From NCBI GenBank assembly GCA_947630725.1, contig CANRIS010000004.1:86134-150133 (forward strand): DNA of 64,000 nucleotides, given 5' to 3'. Positions 53,269 through 63,343 of the stretch are shown here, piece after piece (the stretch's first letter is position 1; each line of letters starts with the position of its first letter). The position numbers were made by a program, and so were the translations under genes. A model generated the notes under the pieces. The model had not been told where the DNA came from, ran no database searches, and was given only the letters and a program-made list of their open reading frames with translations. Source of the stretch: an uncultured Clostridia bacterium. GTDB taxonomy: Bacteria > Bacillota > Clostridia > Lachnospirales > CAG-274.

Positions 53269-55365
53269 GTTAAAATATTCAGCCGCCGACTGAGAATTTA
53301 TATATACTTTTTCAAGAGTGGCTCTGAAAAGCTTTTTGTCGGTGATGGAAGTAATGGGACAACCCGTAATATACGACAACAAGCCTTCACAAGCGCCCTC
53401 GCACCGTTCGGTGTTCGATACGCTGCCGGCAACCTCTATCGGGTCGCCTGCTTTGCTTTTATGCGGATTCGGAGCGCCTGATATGCCGCGCACAATATCA
53501 TCGGTAGAAACCGTAGGATTAGTATTTATGGTTACGGCTGTGGTGACGGCATTCGACATAATGTCGCTGTCGGGAATATCCCTTGATTTTGAAAGAGTAT
53601 CTTTATATTTATTCACCGGATCACGGAATGTTTCGGAATTTATCGTATCGGTCAAAGCGTTGGGCTGACCGTCGAGGAATTTTTGGATTTCTTCATTAGG
53701 TAATAAGATGCCGGCGTTAGCGACATTCCCTATCATTTTAGAACCAAGATCGGCTGCCTCCATACCCATTGCGCCTAACGCCACATTGTTGAATAAATCT
53801 TGGCCGATCGATTCCATAACCGCCTGATAGGCGGACGCCATTTTATGGGTGTATGCTGTCATCGGATTTTTGATGGGAGCCGAAACATCGTCTGTAAGAT
53901 AAATATTTGTAGTAAGATAAGTGAGCCTATCATCCAAAATCGACTTGACAGGAGTCACTACGGCGTTCATTGAATTTACTATCGGCTTGAGGTTTCCCTG
54001 CTTTTCTATCTGCTGAAGAATATCCTGAGCTATAGTCACTTTCGTAGATGTAAGTCTTGCTGCATATACGCCGTCCCTGCTGTTGACATCCCCCAAAGTG
54101 ATTTTTGTCTTAAGCATCTGTTCCGTCATTTTATAAAGAGCGGGATATATAACATTGTTATAATTATCTACATTCAGCTGATCCTCCAGTTCTTTATTTC
54201 CGGGGGATTTTATACGCTGAAAAACCTGACAGAACTCCCTGCCGATTTCTCTTTTCTGTTGATTCATAAACTCGGAGTTATCAGTGAGAATATCGTCCAG
54301 TGTGAAATTTTTATTTGTTCTGGGATCTATTTTTGTAAGCATATAAGCATAACAGAGATCATCTGGTGATCTTCTTGTAAGAAAATCATGGAGAGGACAA
54401 TCAAACAGCTTTGCAACGACTGAACAGTAGTTTTTATGATTCAGTTTTGACGGGTCAATAGTCCTAAGCTGCTCGTTGGTATACTCATTCTCGTGTATCT
54501 CTTCTTTTCTCAGATCCTGACCCGCCCCAATTGTGGGATCGGGCGTTTCAAACAGCGATTCAAAAAATAGTTTTGCATCTCTGTCCCTGATTCCGGTTAT
54601 CTCTGCTTTTGTAAGATCAGCCTCGTTGGAAATAGACTCTTTGAAGCTTTTCACAAAGCCAAGAGTGTTTACTATCTTCTCATTATCTGCTTCTGTGGGC
54701 AGGACGGCTCTCGGCTTGGCAGTTATCGAATTTTTCTTCATTACGGCAACAAAGGAACCGCTTTCGGGAGAAAGAGCATTTCTTACCTTATTGGCATAGT
54801 CGTCAAGCTTAGCTTCGGGGCCGAGCCTGTCAGAAAGATTGAGTCCGTTTATATAAATGCTCTCTAAGGCGGTCTTTATGTTGTTCTCGTTAAGATCGTC
54901 CATACCCGTAACATTCTTTATATATTCAAAATTGTCTTCGTTGTCCCTGACGCTGATAATGGTGTTATCCGTCACAAAGTCAAGGTCAAAATCGTTTATA
55001 TCTTCTATAAACTTAGCGTCTCTTTCATGCTTTTGCTGTATTTCGTCATCGGTGAGAACCGAAGTATCGTTGATGTCCCGCATTTTTACATAGTTGTCGG
55101 GCTTAATACCTTCAAAGCCGTCCTGTGTTTTTATCATAGCCACATTATGGCTTTGAACGTCAAGACTTTCTCTCAGAGTGTTTGCTGCTTCTTCAACATC
55201 AACGCCTGCAAGACTGCGCCCGTTTATATAAACATCCGACAGAGCCCTCTCTACTTCATCAACTGAGCCCAGTGTACGTCCCAGTACAGCGGAAAAGAAT
55301 TTTATACATTCCTCTTTGTTTACATCGGGATCTCTTGAAAAAGTATATAAGCCATATATTGCCAT
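53269..55365 (-). pseudogene. N-terminal part of the split large repeat protein
   Basis: About 699 codons collinear with the first two thirds of the intact paralogue (FSRDPDVNKEECIKFFSAVLGRTLG at the start as two segments; ALSDVYINGRSLAG; ALESIYINGLNLSD; TLEKVYINSQSAAEYFN). After EYFN the frame enters the insertion and stops at 53242. The first 700 residues could still be made as a truncated protein, as promoter and ribosome site are intact. I take the ATG at 55365, 8 bases after AGAGGTGA; another ATG at 55377 abuts that site. Confidence 0.8.
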
Positions 55366-55423
55366 ACAAGCATTCACCTCTTCTTATATTTAAAAACTTA
55401 AATTTTATTTTTTCATTGATATT

Positions 55424-55485
55424 ATTATACCATAATATGGCAGCAGTCCGGCTGCGGTTTGCGTTTCGATATGAGCCGTTTGTGC
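55424..55485 (-). promoter_or_regulatory. Promoter region of the split repeat-protein gene
   Basis: TATAAT (minus strand, 55424-55429) with an upstream block GAAACGCAAACCGC that is conserved before the intact paralogue (GAAACGCAAAACGCC). No TTGACA-like -35 is present at 17 bases, so the conserved block may bind an activator or another sigma factor. Confidence 0.5.
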
Positions 55486-55502
55486 CAAATGCCCCGAACG
55501 AC

Positions 55503-55543
55503 AAAAGACCTCCGCTTTTGCGGTCGGCGTAGGCGAAGGTCTT
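55503..55543 (-). terminator. Terminator copy 3, after the intact repeat-protein gene
   Basis: Minus-strand AAGACCTTCGCC ... GCGGAGGTCTTTTGT, the same hairpin as at 51770 and 51901, lying 19 bases after the stop of the intact paralogue. Confidence 0.82.
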
Positions 55544-55561
55544 GGGGGTTTGTCAATATTG

Positions 55562-58500
55562 TCATGCGGTGGGGGTGTTCATGGTGGGCTGATCCATTGT
55601 GCGTTGGTTTGAGTTTTCGGGTCGTGTCAGTCTTGGGGGATTGTTTGAGGCGGACGATCGGCTGCTGAGAGTGTTTAAATCAGTTGTCCTTACGGCGGGA
55701 GCTGCGCCTGACTTTTCTCTCAACATTTCCACCCTCATTAAATCGGCCTCTGTGTTATATTTCTTGATCCATTCGCCGATTTTATCATTTTCCGCCTTTT
55801 CAGCCTTATATTTTTTCATTTCTTCTTCGTATGCTTTATATTTTTTGTCTGCATCGGCTTTTTCTCCCGACGAAGCTATAAGTCTTGAAAAGCCCGACAG
55901 CCTTTCAACCTTTTTGGGTTCTTCGGCGGCCTCAATAAAATATTTTACAGGTTCAGCCTCTCCTCTTTCGTTTTTGATCATAAAGGGCACTCTTATCCAC
56001 GAATCGTCTACTTTTGCGCTTTTATCAAAGGCCTTCTTTATTTCTTTTCCCATTGATGTGATCATCATATTTACGATTTCATCGTTCATATAAGGAGAAT
56101 ATGCGTACTCCAAAGGCTTTTTGTTTATTAAATATCTGTCTGACTTTGCCAGAGCCTCCCTCGGAGAGTCGGTGCCCGTAAATGCGCATATAAGCTTTGC
56201 ATAATCGCCTGATTCGGCATACTTCCTGACTTCTTTAAAATTTATATATTCTGCCGGAACCTTTATGCCGCTTTCGCTTAACCTTTCGGAACAATTTTTA
56301 AGCTCGTTATAGGCTGCCGTTCCGCTCATAAGCTTTGCGTATGTGTCTGCCGTTTCATTGCCTGCCTTGAGCGCATTTACCTTATTTTCGTACAGTTGAT
56401 ATTTGCCCATGGCCGTTTTATATGCGGCTTCATTGTTGAAGTATGCTCTGTTGGGCATTTCCAAAGCTGATTCCTGTGGTTTTATCTGTACAGGTTTGAA
56501 ATTATTGGGGCCGCACTTCAATGATACAAATTCGGGGCCGTTATTTTCAATGCCCTGAATGAGCTTTTGGGCTATGGTTTTTTCTATCTCCTTCAATCTG
56601 TCAAAGTCAGGAACCTCGTCTAAATTAAAGTACTCTGTGGCGGGCTTTGAATTAATATATATTTTTTCAAGACCCCTCCATATAAGAGCCTTATCCGTGT
56701 CGGGGGTCAAGGGACAGGACGTAAGGGTCATAAAAAAGCTTTTGTTCATACCCTCACATTCCTTTGCGCCTTCACCGCTTTTGAGAATTTTTCTTAAGCC
56801 GAAATCGGGGGTACCAAAAAAGGCGCGCTGAACCTTGTCCAAAGAAACAGCGGGGTTGCCCTCTTTGACAGGATTGACCGTGAAAGGCAAATATGTATCA
56901 ATGATATTGTTTAAGGCATCATCACTGCCTACCTCCTTCGCCTTTTTATAGCTTTCCTTGAAATCGGATATGGCGCTTTGAGCCTCCTCGGAGTTCAATT
57001 TATCGCTTATCGGATTGGGTTCGCCTGCAATATATTTTTCTATATCGTTGACTTCCACTCTTGTAATCTTATTAAAGTATGCTTCACCCAGTCTGTTATA
57101 ATTTTGGTTTAATACTCCGTCTACTGCGCCCATAGGCACATTACTTAGGTTTTCTGCGCCGATCTCATCCATTGCGGCCTGAGCAACGACCCCCCTCAGA
57201 ACGGTATTTTGGGCATTTCTTATAGACAAATCGCCTGTTCTGAAGCTTTCGGAACAAAGAAAATCACTTCTGTTTTCCGTAATAGGATTGCCAACGTATG
57301 TAACGGCATTGGTAGAGTTTATAAATTCCCCGAGGTTTGAGTTTTTTTCAAACTGCTGAACCATATCCTGTACTATGTGGTATATACAATTAGCCCTGCG
57401 CTCCTTAATTATGCCGTCCTTGCTGCATACGTCCCCAAGCTCTGCCTTTACCTGAACGAGCCTTTCCGTCATTTTGCAAAGGAGCGGATATACTTCTTTG
57501 TTATAATGCTCTGCATTAAGCTGTACCTCAAGACTTTGCTGCTGCGGCGTGAGAGGCTCGTTTCCGTTTCGTTCAAGCCTTATTGCTTTAAAAATATTAC
57601 ATACTTCCTGCCCTGCCAGCTTTTTCTGTTCAAGCATTTCATCGGAATCGTCAAACAGAATCTCGTCCATTGTGAAATAATCATTTGTTTTGGGATTTAT
57701 CTTTGTAAGCATATAGGCATAGCATTCGTTCTGGGGCTCTCTGTCAAATATAAACTTTTCAAGAGGATCATCGATCAGCCTTGCAACAAAATTCTCATAA
57801 TTCTCCGAGCTAAGCCTTGCGGGATTTATAGACGCAAGCACTTCATTAGACACTCCATTAAGCTTCGCTGTGGTTTCCTTCAGATTAACACCTGCCATAG
57901 CATATGGGTTCGGAGTGGTAAACAGGGATTGAAAAAATATTCTGCGATCCCTCTCCTCTCTGTTTTCCTGATCCGCGCTGACAAGCCTTGCTTCGTTGCA
58001 CATAGTGTCTCTGTAGCTTTTTGCATAAGCCAGAGCGGCAGCCGTCTTTTCTCTTGCCTCGGGCGCCGCAGCGTCCTCATATACGGGCAGAACCACCTTC
58101 GGCTCACTCAGCACCGAATTTTTCTTCATTACGGAAACGACCGAATCATTTTTCAAGTCGAGAGCATTTCTTACGGCATTTGCATAATCTTCGGGCTGTG
58201 CTGCCTCTCCAAGACTGTCCGAAAGATTCCTTCCGTCAATATAAATGCTCTCCAGGGCGGTTTTTATATTGCTTTCGTCAATATTTTCCATTCCCGTAAC
58301 ATTCTTTAAATACTCGATGGCATTTTCGCTGTCGCCTGCTATAATAACATTTTTCTGCTCTGACAGATTCACACGGTCAATATTGTTCATATATTCTATA
58401 AACCCGCTGTCTCTGTTGGTTTTGGCGTCCTTAGCCTCCTGCTCGGGAGGATCGTTGTCAAGAATGTCTCTCAGCTTTACATAATTGTTATCCTTGATAG

Positions 58501-58756
58501 GTTCAAAAACACCGTTGGTTTTCACCATTGCCACGTTAAGGCTTTCAACGTCAAGACTTTCTCTCAGAGCGTTTGCGGCCTCCTCAGCCTTGGTGCCTGC
58601 AAGACTACGCCCGTTTATATAAATATCCGACAGAGCCACCTCTATTTCTTCAATGGAGCCCAATGTCCGCCCCAGAATCGCAGAAAAGAATTTTATACAT
58701 TCCTGTTTGTTTACATCGGGATCCCTCGAAAAATTATACATACCATATACTGCCAT
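55562..58756 (-). CDS. Very large repeat protein of unknown family (intact copy)
   Basis: A protein of about 1064 residues that I do not recognise. It has no signal peptide or membrane helix, is rich in Glu, Lys and Asn, and ends in a low-complexity tail (SSASNNPPRLTRP...NQRTMDQPT). At least four degenerate internal repeats are seen, each with a core like AL-x2-IYING-x2-L followed by a stretch ending VxVMKxN: ALSDIYINGRSL, ALESIYIDGRNL, GLEKIYINSKPA and AKSDRYLINKKPL. I take the ATG at 58756 (8 bases after AGAGGTGA) over 58768. A split paralogue and a tail remnant lie directly downstream. Structural, adhesion or toxin-like roles are all possible; none is supported. Confidence 0.75.
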   Translation of the reverse strand: MAVYGMYNFSRDPDVNKQECIKFFSAILGRTLGSIEEIEVALSDIYINGRSLAGTKAEEAANALRESLDVESLNVAMVKTNGVFEPIKDNNYVKLRDILDNDPPEQEAKDAKTNRDSGFIEYMNNIDRVNLSEQKNVIIAGDSENAIEYLKNVTGMENIDESNIKTALESIYIDGRNLSDSLGEAAQPEDYANAVRNALDLKNDSVVSVMKKNSVLSEPKVVLPVYEDAAAPEAREKTAAALAYAKSYRDTMCNEARLVSADQENREERDRRIFFQSLFTTPNPYAMAGVNLKETTAKLNGVSNEVLASINPARLSSENYENFVARLIDDPLEKFIFDREPQNECYAYMLTKINPKTNDYFTMDEILFDDSDEMLEQKKLAGQEVCNIFKAIRLERNGNEPLTPQQQSLEVQLNAEHYNKEVYPLLCKMTERLVQVKAELGDVCSKDGIIKERRANCIYHIVQDMVQQFEKNSNLGEFINSTNAVTYVGNPITENRSDFLCSESFRTGDLSIRNAQNTVLRGVVAQAAMDEIGAENLSNVPMGAVDGVLNQNYNRLGEAYFNKITRVEVNDIEKYIAGEPNPISDKLNSEEAQSAISDFKESYKKAKEVGSDDALNNIIDTYLPFTVNPVKEGNPAVSLDKVQRAFFGTPDFGLRKILKSGEGAKECEGMNKSFFMTLTSCPLTPDTDKALIWRGLEKIYINSKPATEYFNLDEVPDFDRLKEIEKTIAQKLIQGIENNGPEFVSLKCGPNNFKPVQIKPQESALEMPNRAYFNNEAAYKTAMGKYQLYENKVNALKAGNETADTYAKLMSGTAAYNELKNCSERLSESGIKVPAEYINFKEVRKYAESGDYAKLICAFTGTDSPREALAKSDRYLINKKPLEYAYSPYMNDEIVNMMITSMGKEIKKAFDKSAKVDDSWIRVPFMIKNERGEAEPVKYFIEAAEEPKKVERLSGFSRLIASSGEKADADKKYKAYEEEMKKYKAEKAENDKIGEWIKKYNTEADLMRVEMLREKSGAAPAVRTTDLNTLSSRSSASNNPPRLTRPENSNQRTMDQPTMNTPTA

Positions 58757-58806
58757 ACAAACATTCACCTCTTTTTAATTAAATTTATATAATTATACTT
58801 AATACC

Positions 58807-58868
58807 ATTATACCACACCGCAGCAATGTCAGAGCGGCGTTTTGCGTTTCAATATACGCCGTTTGCGC
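58807..58868 (-). promoter_or_regulatory. Promoter region of the intact repeat-protein gene
   Basis: TATAAT (minus strand, 58807-58812) and the upstream block GGCGCAAACGGCGTATATTG then AAACGCAAAACGCC, matching the region before the split paralogue. No good -35 is present. Confidence 0.5.
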
Positions 58869-58948
58869 CAACAGCGCCGCTGATACTCCCGAATCAACAA
58901 CAAAAAGCCTTTATTTTGATTTTCTTTTGGAAAAATTTTAAAAAGTGC

Positions 58949-58977
58949 TTGCAAAGTGGGAAAAACTGTGATAATAT
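58949..58977 (+). promoter_or_regulatory. Promoter of rpsB-tsf
   Basis: TTGCAA (58949-58954), 17-base spacer, TAATAT (58972-58977); GATAAT overlaps at a shorter spacing. Confidence 0.65.
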
Positions 58978-59032
58978 GATTATTGTTGTGATTTGTTACA
59001 ACACAGACACTTATTACACACACAGCTTATTT

Positions 59033-59070
59033 TTCTGTGGCGCTGTGCCATGTCGGTGGTTGCCGCAGAA
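59033..59070 (+). promoter_or_regulatory. Hairpin in the rpsB leader, possible S2 autoregulatory element
   Basis: TTCTGTGGC (59033-59041) pairs with GCCGCAGAA (59062-59070), 9 bp with one G-U, ending 35 bases before the start codon. Leaders of rpsB often bind S2 for feedback control; this identity is only suggested by position. Confidence 0.35.
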
Positions 59071-59105
59071 TGCTGTGGAGGAATAACTAAAAGGAGGATT
59101 TTAAA

Positions 59106-59846
59106 ATGAGTGTTATTACAATGAAACAGCTTCTTGAAGCAGGCGTTCATTTCGGACATCAGACAAGACGCTGGAACCCTAAAATGGCAGAATATATTTT
59201 TGCCGAAAGAAACGGTATCTACATCATCGACCTTCAGAAAACCGTAAAAATGGTTGAGGACGCATACAATGCAGTTGCCGAAATTACAAAGGACGGCGGA
59301 GAGCTTCTTTTTGTAGGTACAAAAAAGCAGGCTCAGGAGTCTATCAAAGAAGAAGCCACTCGCTGCGGTATGAACTATGTAAGCGAAAGATGGCCCGGCG
59401 GACTTCTCACAAACTTCAATACAACAAAAACAAGAATCAAGAGACTTAAGGATCTCGAAGCTATGATCGAGGACGGCACAATGGATCTTCTTCCCAAGAA
59501 GGAAGTCGCAAAGCTTATGCACGAAAAAGAAAAGCTTGAAAGAAACATAGGCGGCATCAAGGAAATGAAGAGAGTCCCCGACGTTATATTTATCGTTGAC
59601 CCCAGAAAAGAGCATCTTGCAGTTGCAGAGGCTCACAGCCTTGACATACCTATCGTGGCTATCGTTGATACAAACTGCGATCCCGAAGAAGTAGACTATG
59701 TTATCCCAGGAAACGACGACGCTATCCGTGCCGTAAAGCTTATCTCATCGAGAATGGCAGACGCCGTTATCGAATCACGTCAGGGCGAGACTATGGCCGC
59801 TCCCGAAGAAAACACCGAGGACGCTGACGAGACAACGGAAGAATAA
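59106..59846 (+). CDS. rpsB: 30S ribosomal protein uS2
   Basis: A 246-residue small-subunit protein starting [19 protein letters not shown] and continuing [18 protein letters not shown], the first S2 signature. [19 protein letters not shown] is the second. The C-terminal tail is acidic ([13 protein letters not shown]). AAGGAGG lies 7 bases before the ATG. It is followed by tsf after 34 bases, the universal bacterial pair. Confidence 0.98.
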   Translation: MSVITMKQLLEAGVHFGHQTRRWNPKMAEYIFAERNGIYIIDLQKTVKMVEDAYNAVAEITKDGGELLFVGTKKQAQESIKEEATRCGMNYVSERWPGGLLTNFNTTKTRIKRLKDLEAMIEDGTMDLLPKKEVAKLMHEKEKLERNIGGIKEMKRVPDVIFIVDPRKEHLAVAEAHSLDIPIVAIVDTNCDPEEVDYVIPGNDDAIRAVKLISSRMADAVIESRQGETMAAPEENTEDADETTEE

Positions 59847-59880
59847 TATAAATCGAAATATAATTGGAGGTAATTTAACT

Positions 59881-60813
59881 ATGGCTGTTACTGCTGCAAT
59901 GATAAAAGAATTAAGAGGACTTTCGGGCGCAGGCATGAGCGCATGCAAAAATGCTCTTGTTGAAGCCAACGGCGATATGGATGCAGCTTTTGATATACTG
60001 AGAAAACAGGGAGCCGCTACAGCCGAAAAGAAGGCAGGCAGAATTGCTGCCGAGGGCTTAAGCTTCCCCTATATTACCGAGGACGGCAGCGTTGCTGTTG
60101 TCGTTGAGGTAAATTCCGAAACAGACTTCGTTGCAAAGAACGAAAAATTCAGAAACTATGTTCTTGCACTGGCAAAGCAGATCGCAGGCTCAAAGGCCGC
60201 TAACATCGAAGAGCTTCTCAAAGAAAGCTGGAACGATGATCCTTCAAAGACAGTAAACGAGGCTCATATCGAAATGGTAGCCACAATAGGCGAAAACCTT
60301 ACTATCAGACGCTTTGAGAGATTTGTAAACGATGGTTCTGATCTTTTTGTAAGCTATACCCACGGCGGCGGAAAGGTAGCTGTTCTTCTTGACCTCACAG
60401 CCGATGTAAAGACAGACGCTGTTGTCGAAGCAGGAAAGAACGTATGTATGCAGATCGCATCAATGAACCCCAGATTCGTTGACAGAAGCGACATTGACGC
60501 CGAATTTATCGAAAAAGAAAAGGCTATACTTGTGGATCAGGCCAAGAACGACCCCAAGAACGCAAATAAGCCCGAAAATATAATTGAAAAGATGATCACA
60601 GGCAGACTTAACAAGGAATTTAAGGAAATGTGCCTTGTAGATCAGGAATATGTAAAGGACGACAGTATGACAGTCGGCAAGTATATTGATTCGGTTGCCA
60701 AGGCAGAGGGCGGAAAGGTCTCGGTAAAGAGCTTTGTACGCTATGAGACAGGTCAGGGCATCGAAAAGAAGAACGAGGACTTTGCGGCTGAGGTTGCAAA
60801 GGTTATGGGCTAA
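59881..60813 (+). CDS. tsf: Elongation factor Ts
   Basis: Nucleotide exchange factor for EF-Tu. The 310-residue protein begins with a UBA-like domain (IKELRGLSGAGMSACKNAL), then the core SVAVVVEVNSETDFVAKNEKF signature in two segments, and ends SVKSFVRYETGQGIEKK. TGGAGGTAA precedes the ATG. It is co-transcribed with rpsB and ends at a strong terminator. Confidence 0.98.
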   Translation: MAVTAAMIKELRGLSGAGMSACKNALVEANGDMDAAFDILRKQGAATAEKKAGRIAAEGLSFPYITEDGSVAVVVEVNSETDFVAKNEKFRNYVLALAKQIAGSKAANIEELLKESWNDDPSKTVNEAHIEMVATIGENLTIRRFERFVNDGSDLFVSYTHGGGKVAVLLDLTADVKTDAVVEAGKNVCMQIASMNPRFVDRSDIDAEFIEKEKAILVDQAKNDPKNANKPENIIEKMITGRLNKEFKEMCLVDQEYVKDDSMTVGKYIDSVAKAEGGKVSVKSFVRYETGQGIEKKNEDFAAEVAKVMG

Positions 60814-60861
60814 GCCTGCCCTTTGTCTGACTTGACGTTGTTCTTATAAAATACGACTCTG

Positions 60862-60903
60862 AAAGCCGATAAAACCGAAAAATGGTCTTTATCGGCTTTT
60901 TTG
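60862..60903 (+). terminator. Terminator of rpsB-tsf
   Basis: Perfect 12-bp stem AAAGCCGATAAA / TTTATCGGCTTT with a 14-base loop, followed by TTTT. Confidence 0.92.
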
Positions 60904-61143
60904 CTTTATGAAAGAGCTTTACGAAAAAATATTACAGAAACATTTGTTAAGTGCTTAAAAAGCCAGTAAAATAAAGGGTTTTACAACAAAATAATGTGCT
61001 TACTACACCATTACTACACCATTTTTTGAAAGAGCTTTGATTTGACATTTTTTACAACTTAATATTAATTTTTAGTGATAAGAGCAATTATGTAGTATAG
61101 TTGCTCTTTTTTTATACAAGTTTTTTGATTATAGGAGGTAATT
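60904..61143. other. Boundary region between core genome and the conjugative element
   Basis: This gap has no gene. It contains a 12-bp direct repeat TGAAAGAGCTTT (60909-60920 and 61027-61038), a tandem ACTACACCATT pair (about 61001-61023), and a terminator-like hairpin AAGAGCAA/TTGCTCTT with a T-run (61080-61113) just before the first element gene. An attachment site may lie here but cannot be fixed without the other end. Confidence 0.5.
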
Positions 61144-61383
61144 ATGATTTTACATATGGACAAAGACCTGACACTTGAGGAAATGGGTGTTGTTGCAACA
61201 ATGATAAATCTGCCTGTGGCTGATTACGCAACAGCCGAGTATCTTGCTGAACTAAGCACAGATAGCGTTGAAAAAATCAACAGGATATTGGCTAGTCTTA
61301 TGGAAAAAGGCTATGTATTCAGTATAGAGGGTAAGTATGCTGTAAACAAAGAAAAAATACCGCAAATGGCAAGGAGGCAGTGA
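61144..61383 (+). CDS. Small conjugative-element protein, possible winged-helix
   Basis: A 79-residue protein of unknown function. Residues 25-75 (YATAEYLAELSTDSVEKINRI then LASLMEKGYVFSIEGKYAVN) look like a winged helix-turn-helix: recognition helix then a beta hairpin. TAGGAGGTAATT precedes the ATG. It ends one base before the replication initiator start and is surely co-transcribed with it, so it may help or regulate replication. Confidence 0.7.
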   Translation: MILHMDKDLTLEEMGVVATMINLPVADYATAEYLAELSTDSVEKINRILASLMEKGYVFSIEGKYAVNKEKIPQMARRQ

Positions 61384-61384
61384 T

Positions 61385-62287
61385 ATGTCAGTATTCAGAG
61401 TGGAAAAGACCAAGAATTATACGGTAATGTCAAACTATCATCTGAAAGATACAAGTCTGTCATATAAGGCTCGAGGAATATTGTCAACTATATTATCTCT
61501 ACTCGATAACTGGGATTATACCCTTATAGGCTTGGCAGCAATATCCAAAGACGGAGTTGCTTCTGTGAGAGCAGACATAAATGAACTGGAGGCTGCCAGA
61601 TACATAGTCAGGATACAGAGCAGAGATAGTAAAGGACTCTTTGACAAGAATGTATACAATGTTTATGAAATTCCACATAAAGAGCCAAAGCCTTTGGAAA
61701 ATAAGGATATACAACCGTTATGCAAAAATCACACAACGGAGGTTTCGCCGTCATGCGATTTTCCGATAACGGATAATCCGTCAACGGGAAATCCGTTGTC
61801 GGAAAACAGCACACAATTAAATATTAATATATCAAATACAGATAAATCAAATACAGATAAATCAAATACTGAAGTATCAAATACTCAATCTATCTTATCT
61901 TATCCTGATAGGATAGATATGATAGAAAAGTATACCGAGCTGATCAAACAGAATATTGACTATGCAGCTCTTACTTCTTACAAAAATCAGAGCGACAAAG
62001 AAAGGGTAGATGAGATTGTCAGCATTATGGCTGAAACAGTTGCCTTTAGCAACAAATCCATATACATAAATGGGAACATCATTCCTTCGGAAGTTGTAAA
62101 AAGCAGGCTGCTTAAATTAGATTTTGAGGATATTCAGTATGTTTTGATAGCTCTTTCACACTGTACCTCAAAAATAGGCAATATAAAAGCCTATCTATTG
62201 GCAACATTATACAATGCCAAGTCTACAAGAGCAAATTATTACAGTACGGAAATACAGAGGGACTTATTTGGTTCAAAGTCTACCTGA
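61385..62287 (+). CDS. Replication initiator-like protein of an integrative element (DUF6017 type)
   Basis: A 300-residue protein. The N-terminus (VMSNYHLKDTSLSYKARGIL and LLDNWDYTLIGLAAISKDG, two segments) is the RepA-like helix-turn-helix domain of such elements. The C-terminus (YTELIKQNIDYAAL, VVKSRLLKLDFEDIQYVL and IGNIKAYLLATLYNA) matches DUF6017. Between them lies a low-complexity linker with SNTDK repeated (about residues 148-165). It would bind the element's origin for replication as an excised circle. AGGAGG lies 6 bases before the ATG. Confidence 0.82.
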   Translation: MSVFRVEKTKNYTVMSNYHLKDTSLSYKARGILSTILSLLDNWDYTLIGLAAISKDGVASVRADINELEAARYIVRIQSRDSKGLFDKNVYNVYEIPHKEPKPLENKDIQPLCKNHTTEVSPSCDFPITDNPSTGNPLSENSTQLNINISNTDKSNTDKSNTEVSNTQSILSYPDRIDMIEKYTELIKQNIDYAALTSYKNQSDKERVDEIVSIMAETVAFSNKSIYINGNIIPSEVVKSRLLKLDFEDIQYVLIALSHCTSKIGNIKAYLLATLYNAKSTRANYYSTEIQRDLFGSKST

Positions 62288-62324
62288 CTTGCCCTGAATA
62301 CAAAAATTACAAGGAGGTGTTGGC

Positions 62325-62774
62325 TTGTTCAGCATAGATTTTTTGATAACCCGAAATATAGAATACTTGCTTAACAAAGCTGAAAATATTGTGGACAAGA
62401 CCGAGATATTGCTGCATCTCATAGAATTTCCGAGATATTTTTCGGAATATATGCAGGAAATAAGTGAAAAGTGGTATATACATACAAACACAAGGTATAA
62501 CGAGGAGGAGTATATTATACCCGATGATGATATGAATTTCATACGGGAGTATGCCGATAAAATCAACAACATTACAAAGGTCAAGGAGCTTATAAACAAG
62601 CTCGCAAGCCTTAAAGACGGTGTATATGATTATGATGCAATAATGGCAGAAGCGGAGAACGATATTTCTCTCTTTACCCATATAGATGATTTTAATTTTA
62701 CAGGCAACAACAATTCAAATGGCAGCAAAAAGCCAAGTATAACTTCTCTGTTGAAATTAATGCCGCACAAATAA
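62325..62774 (+). CDS. Conjugative-element protein of unknown function
   Basis: A 149-residue protein, mainly helical by appearance, with no signal or membrane segment and a Asn/Ser-rich stretch near residue 125. The start appears to be TTG with AAGGAGGTG 5-6 bases upstream. I do not recognise the family; position between the replication initiator and the PcfB-like gene places it in the accessory part of the element. The following 113 bases hold only a 10-codon frame at 62829. Confidence 0.6.
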   Translation: MFSIDFLITRNIEYLLNKAENIVDKTEILLHLIEFPRYFSEYMQEISEKWYIHTNTRYNEEEYIIPDDDMNFIREYADKINNITKVKELINKLASLKDGVYDYDAIMAEAENDISLFTHIDDFNFTGNNNSNGSKKPSITSLLKLMPHK

Positions 62775-62887
62775 ATAAAGCTACAACAAAGCTCTGTTCC
62801 GAATACGGAGTTATTTTATTACAAGGAGATGATGAAAATGCGGGTCATTAGACCACCCTGAAACTATACTATAAGGAGGTGATTACT

Positions 62888-63343
62888 TTGTTGGAAGAAC
62901 AAGGTAACAGCTTATTAACTAACTCGGCTAAAAACTTATTGAGATTTTTAAGCAGACATACAGGGAATATTATAAGGTATTCACCCCGAAAGGCTGTAAC
63001 ACACTATTCCGAAACAGGAAAAAAGAGTGTTAAAAATCTGGTCAGGAAAGGGCGTGACTTGGAACTGACACAGGAAATTGAATCCAAAGAAAAACTGAAA
63101 GCTATATGCAGTCAATGTAAGCGGCAAAACATAGCCTTTGCAATAAAAAAGACTGAAAATGGGTATCAATTATTATACCAAAAGAAGGACAGCTCATTGG
63201 TCAATGACAGCCTTAACAGAGCATTGGCAAAGCAAATGAAGTTTAAAAGTCCACTTAACAAGCTCCTGCAAAACTATCAGAAAATTAAACCACAGCACAA
63301 CAGGGCAGCTCATACCAAGCAAAGGGAAAAGAACAGCCGATGA
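62888..63343 (+). CDS. PcfB-like protein (DUF3801) of a conjugative element
   Basis: A 151-residue relaxosome-type accessory protein. KSVKNLVRKGRDLELTQEI and QCKRQNIAFAIKKTENGYQL, then YQKKDSSLVNDSLNRAL, follow the PcfB/DUF3801 pattern of plasmid and ICE transfer regions. The start is taken as TTG 62888, 6 bases after AAGGAGGTG. Its stop overlaps the ATG of the coupling-protein gene (ATGA), the usual pcfB-pcfC arrangement. Confidence 0.78.
   Translation: MLEEQGNSLLTNSAKNLLRFLSRHTGNIIRYSPRKAVTHYSETGKKSVKNLVRKGRDLELTQEIESKEKLKAICSQCKRQNIAFAIKKTENGYQLLYQKKDSSLVNDSLNRALAKQMKFKSPLNKLLQNYQKIKPQHNRAAHTKQREKNSR

Noticed and set aside
57377..58309. 310-codon plus-strand frame opposite the intact repeat-protein gene
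   Set aside because: It is antisense to a duplicated, conserved coding region; codon pattern and lack of motifs point to a shadow.
62829..62861. Ten-codon frame (MMKMRVIRPP) with AAGGAG upstream, between two conjugative-element genes
   Set aside because: Too short to judge; it could be a leader peptide, but nothing besides the ribosome-like site supports it.
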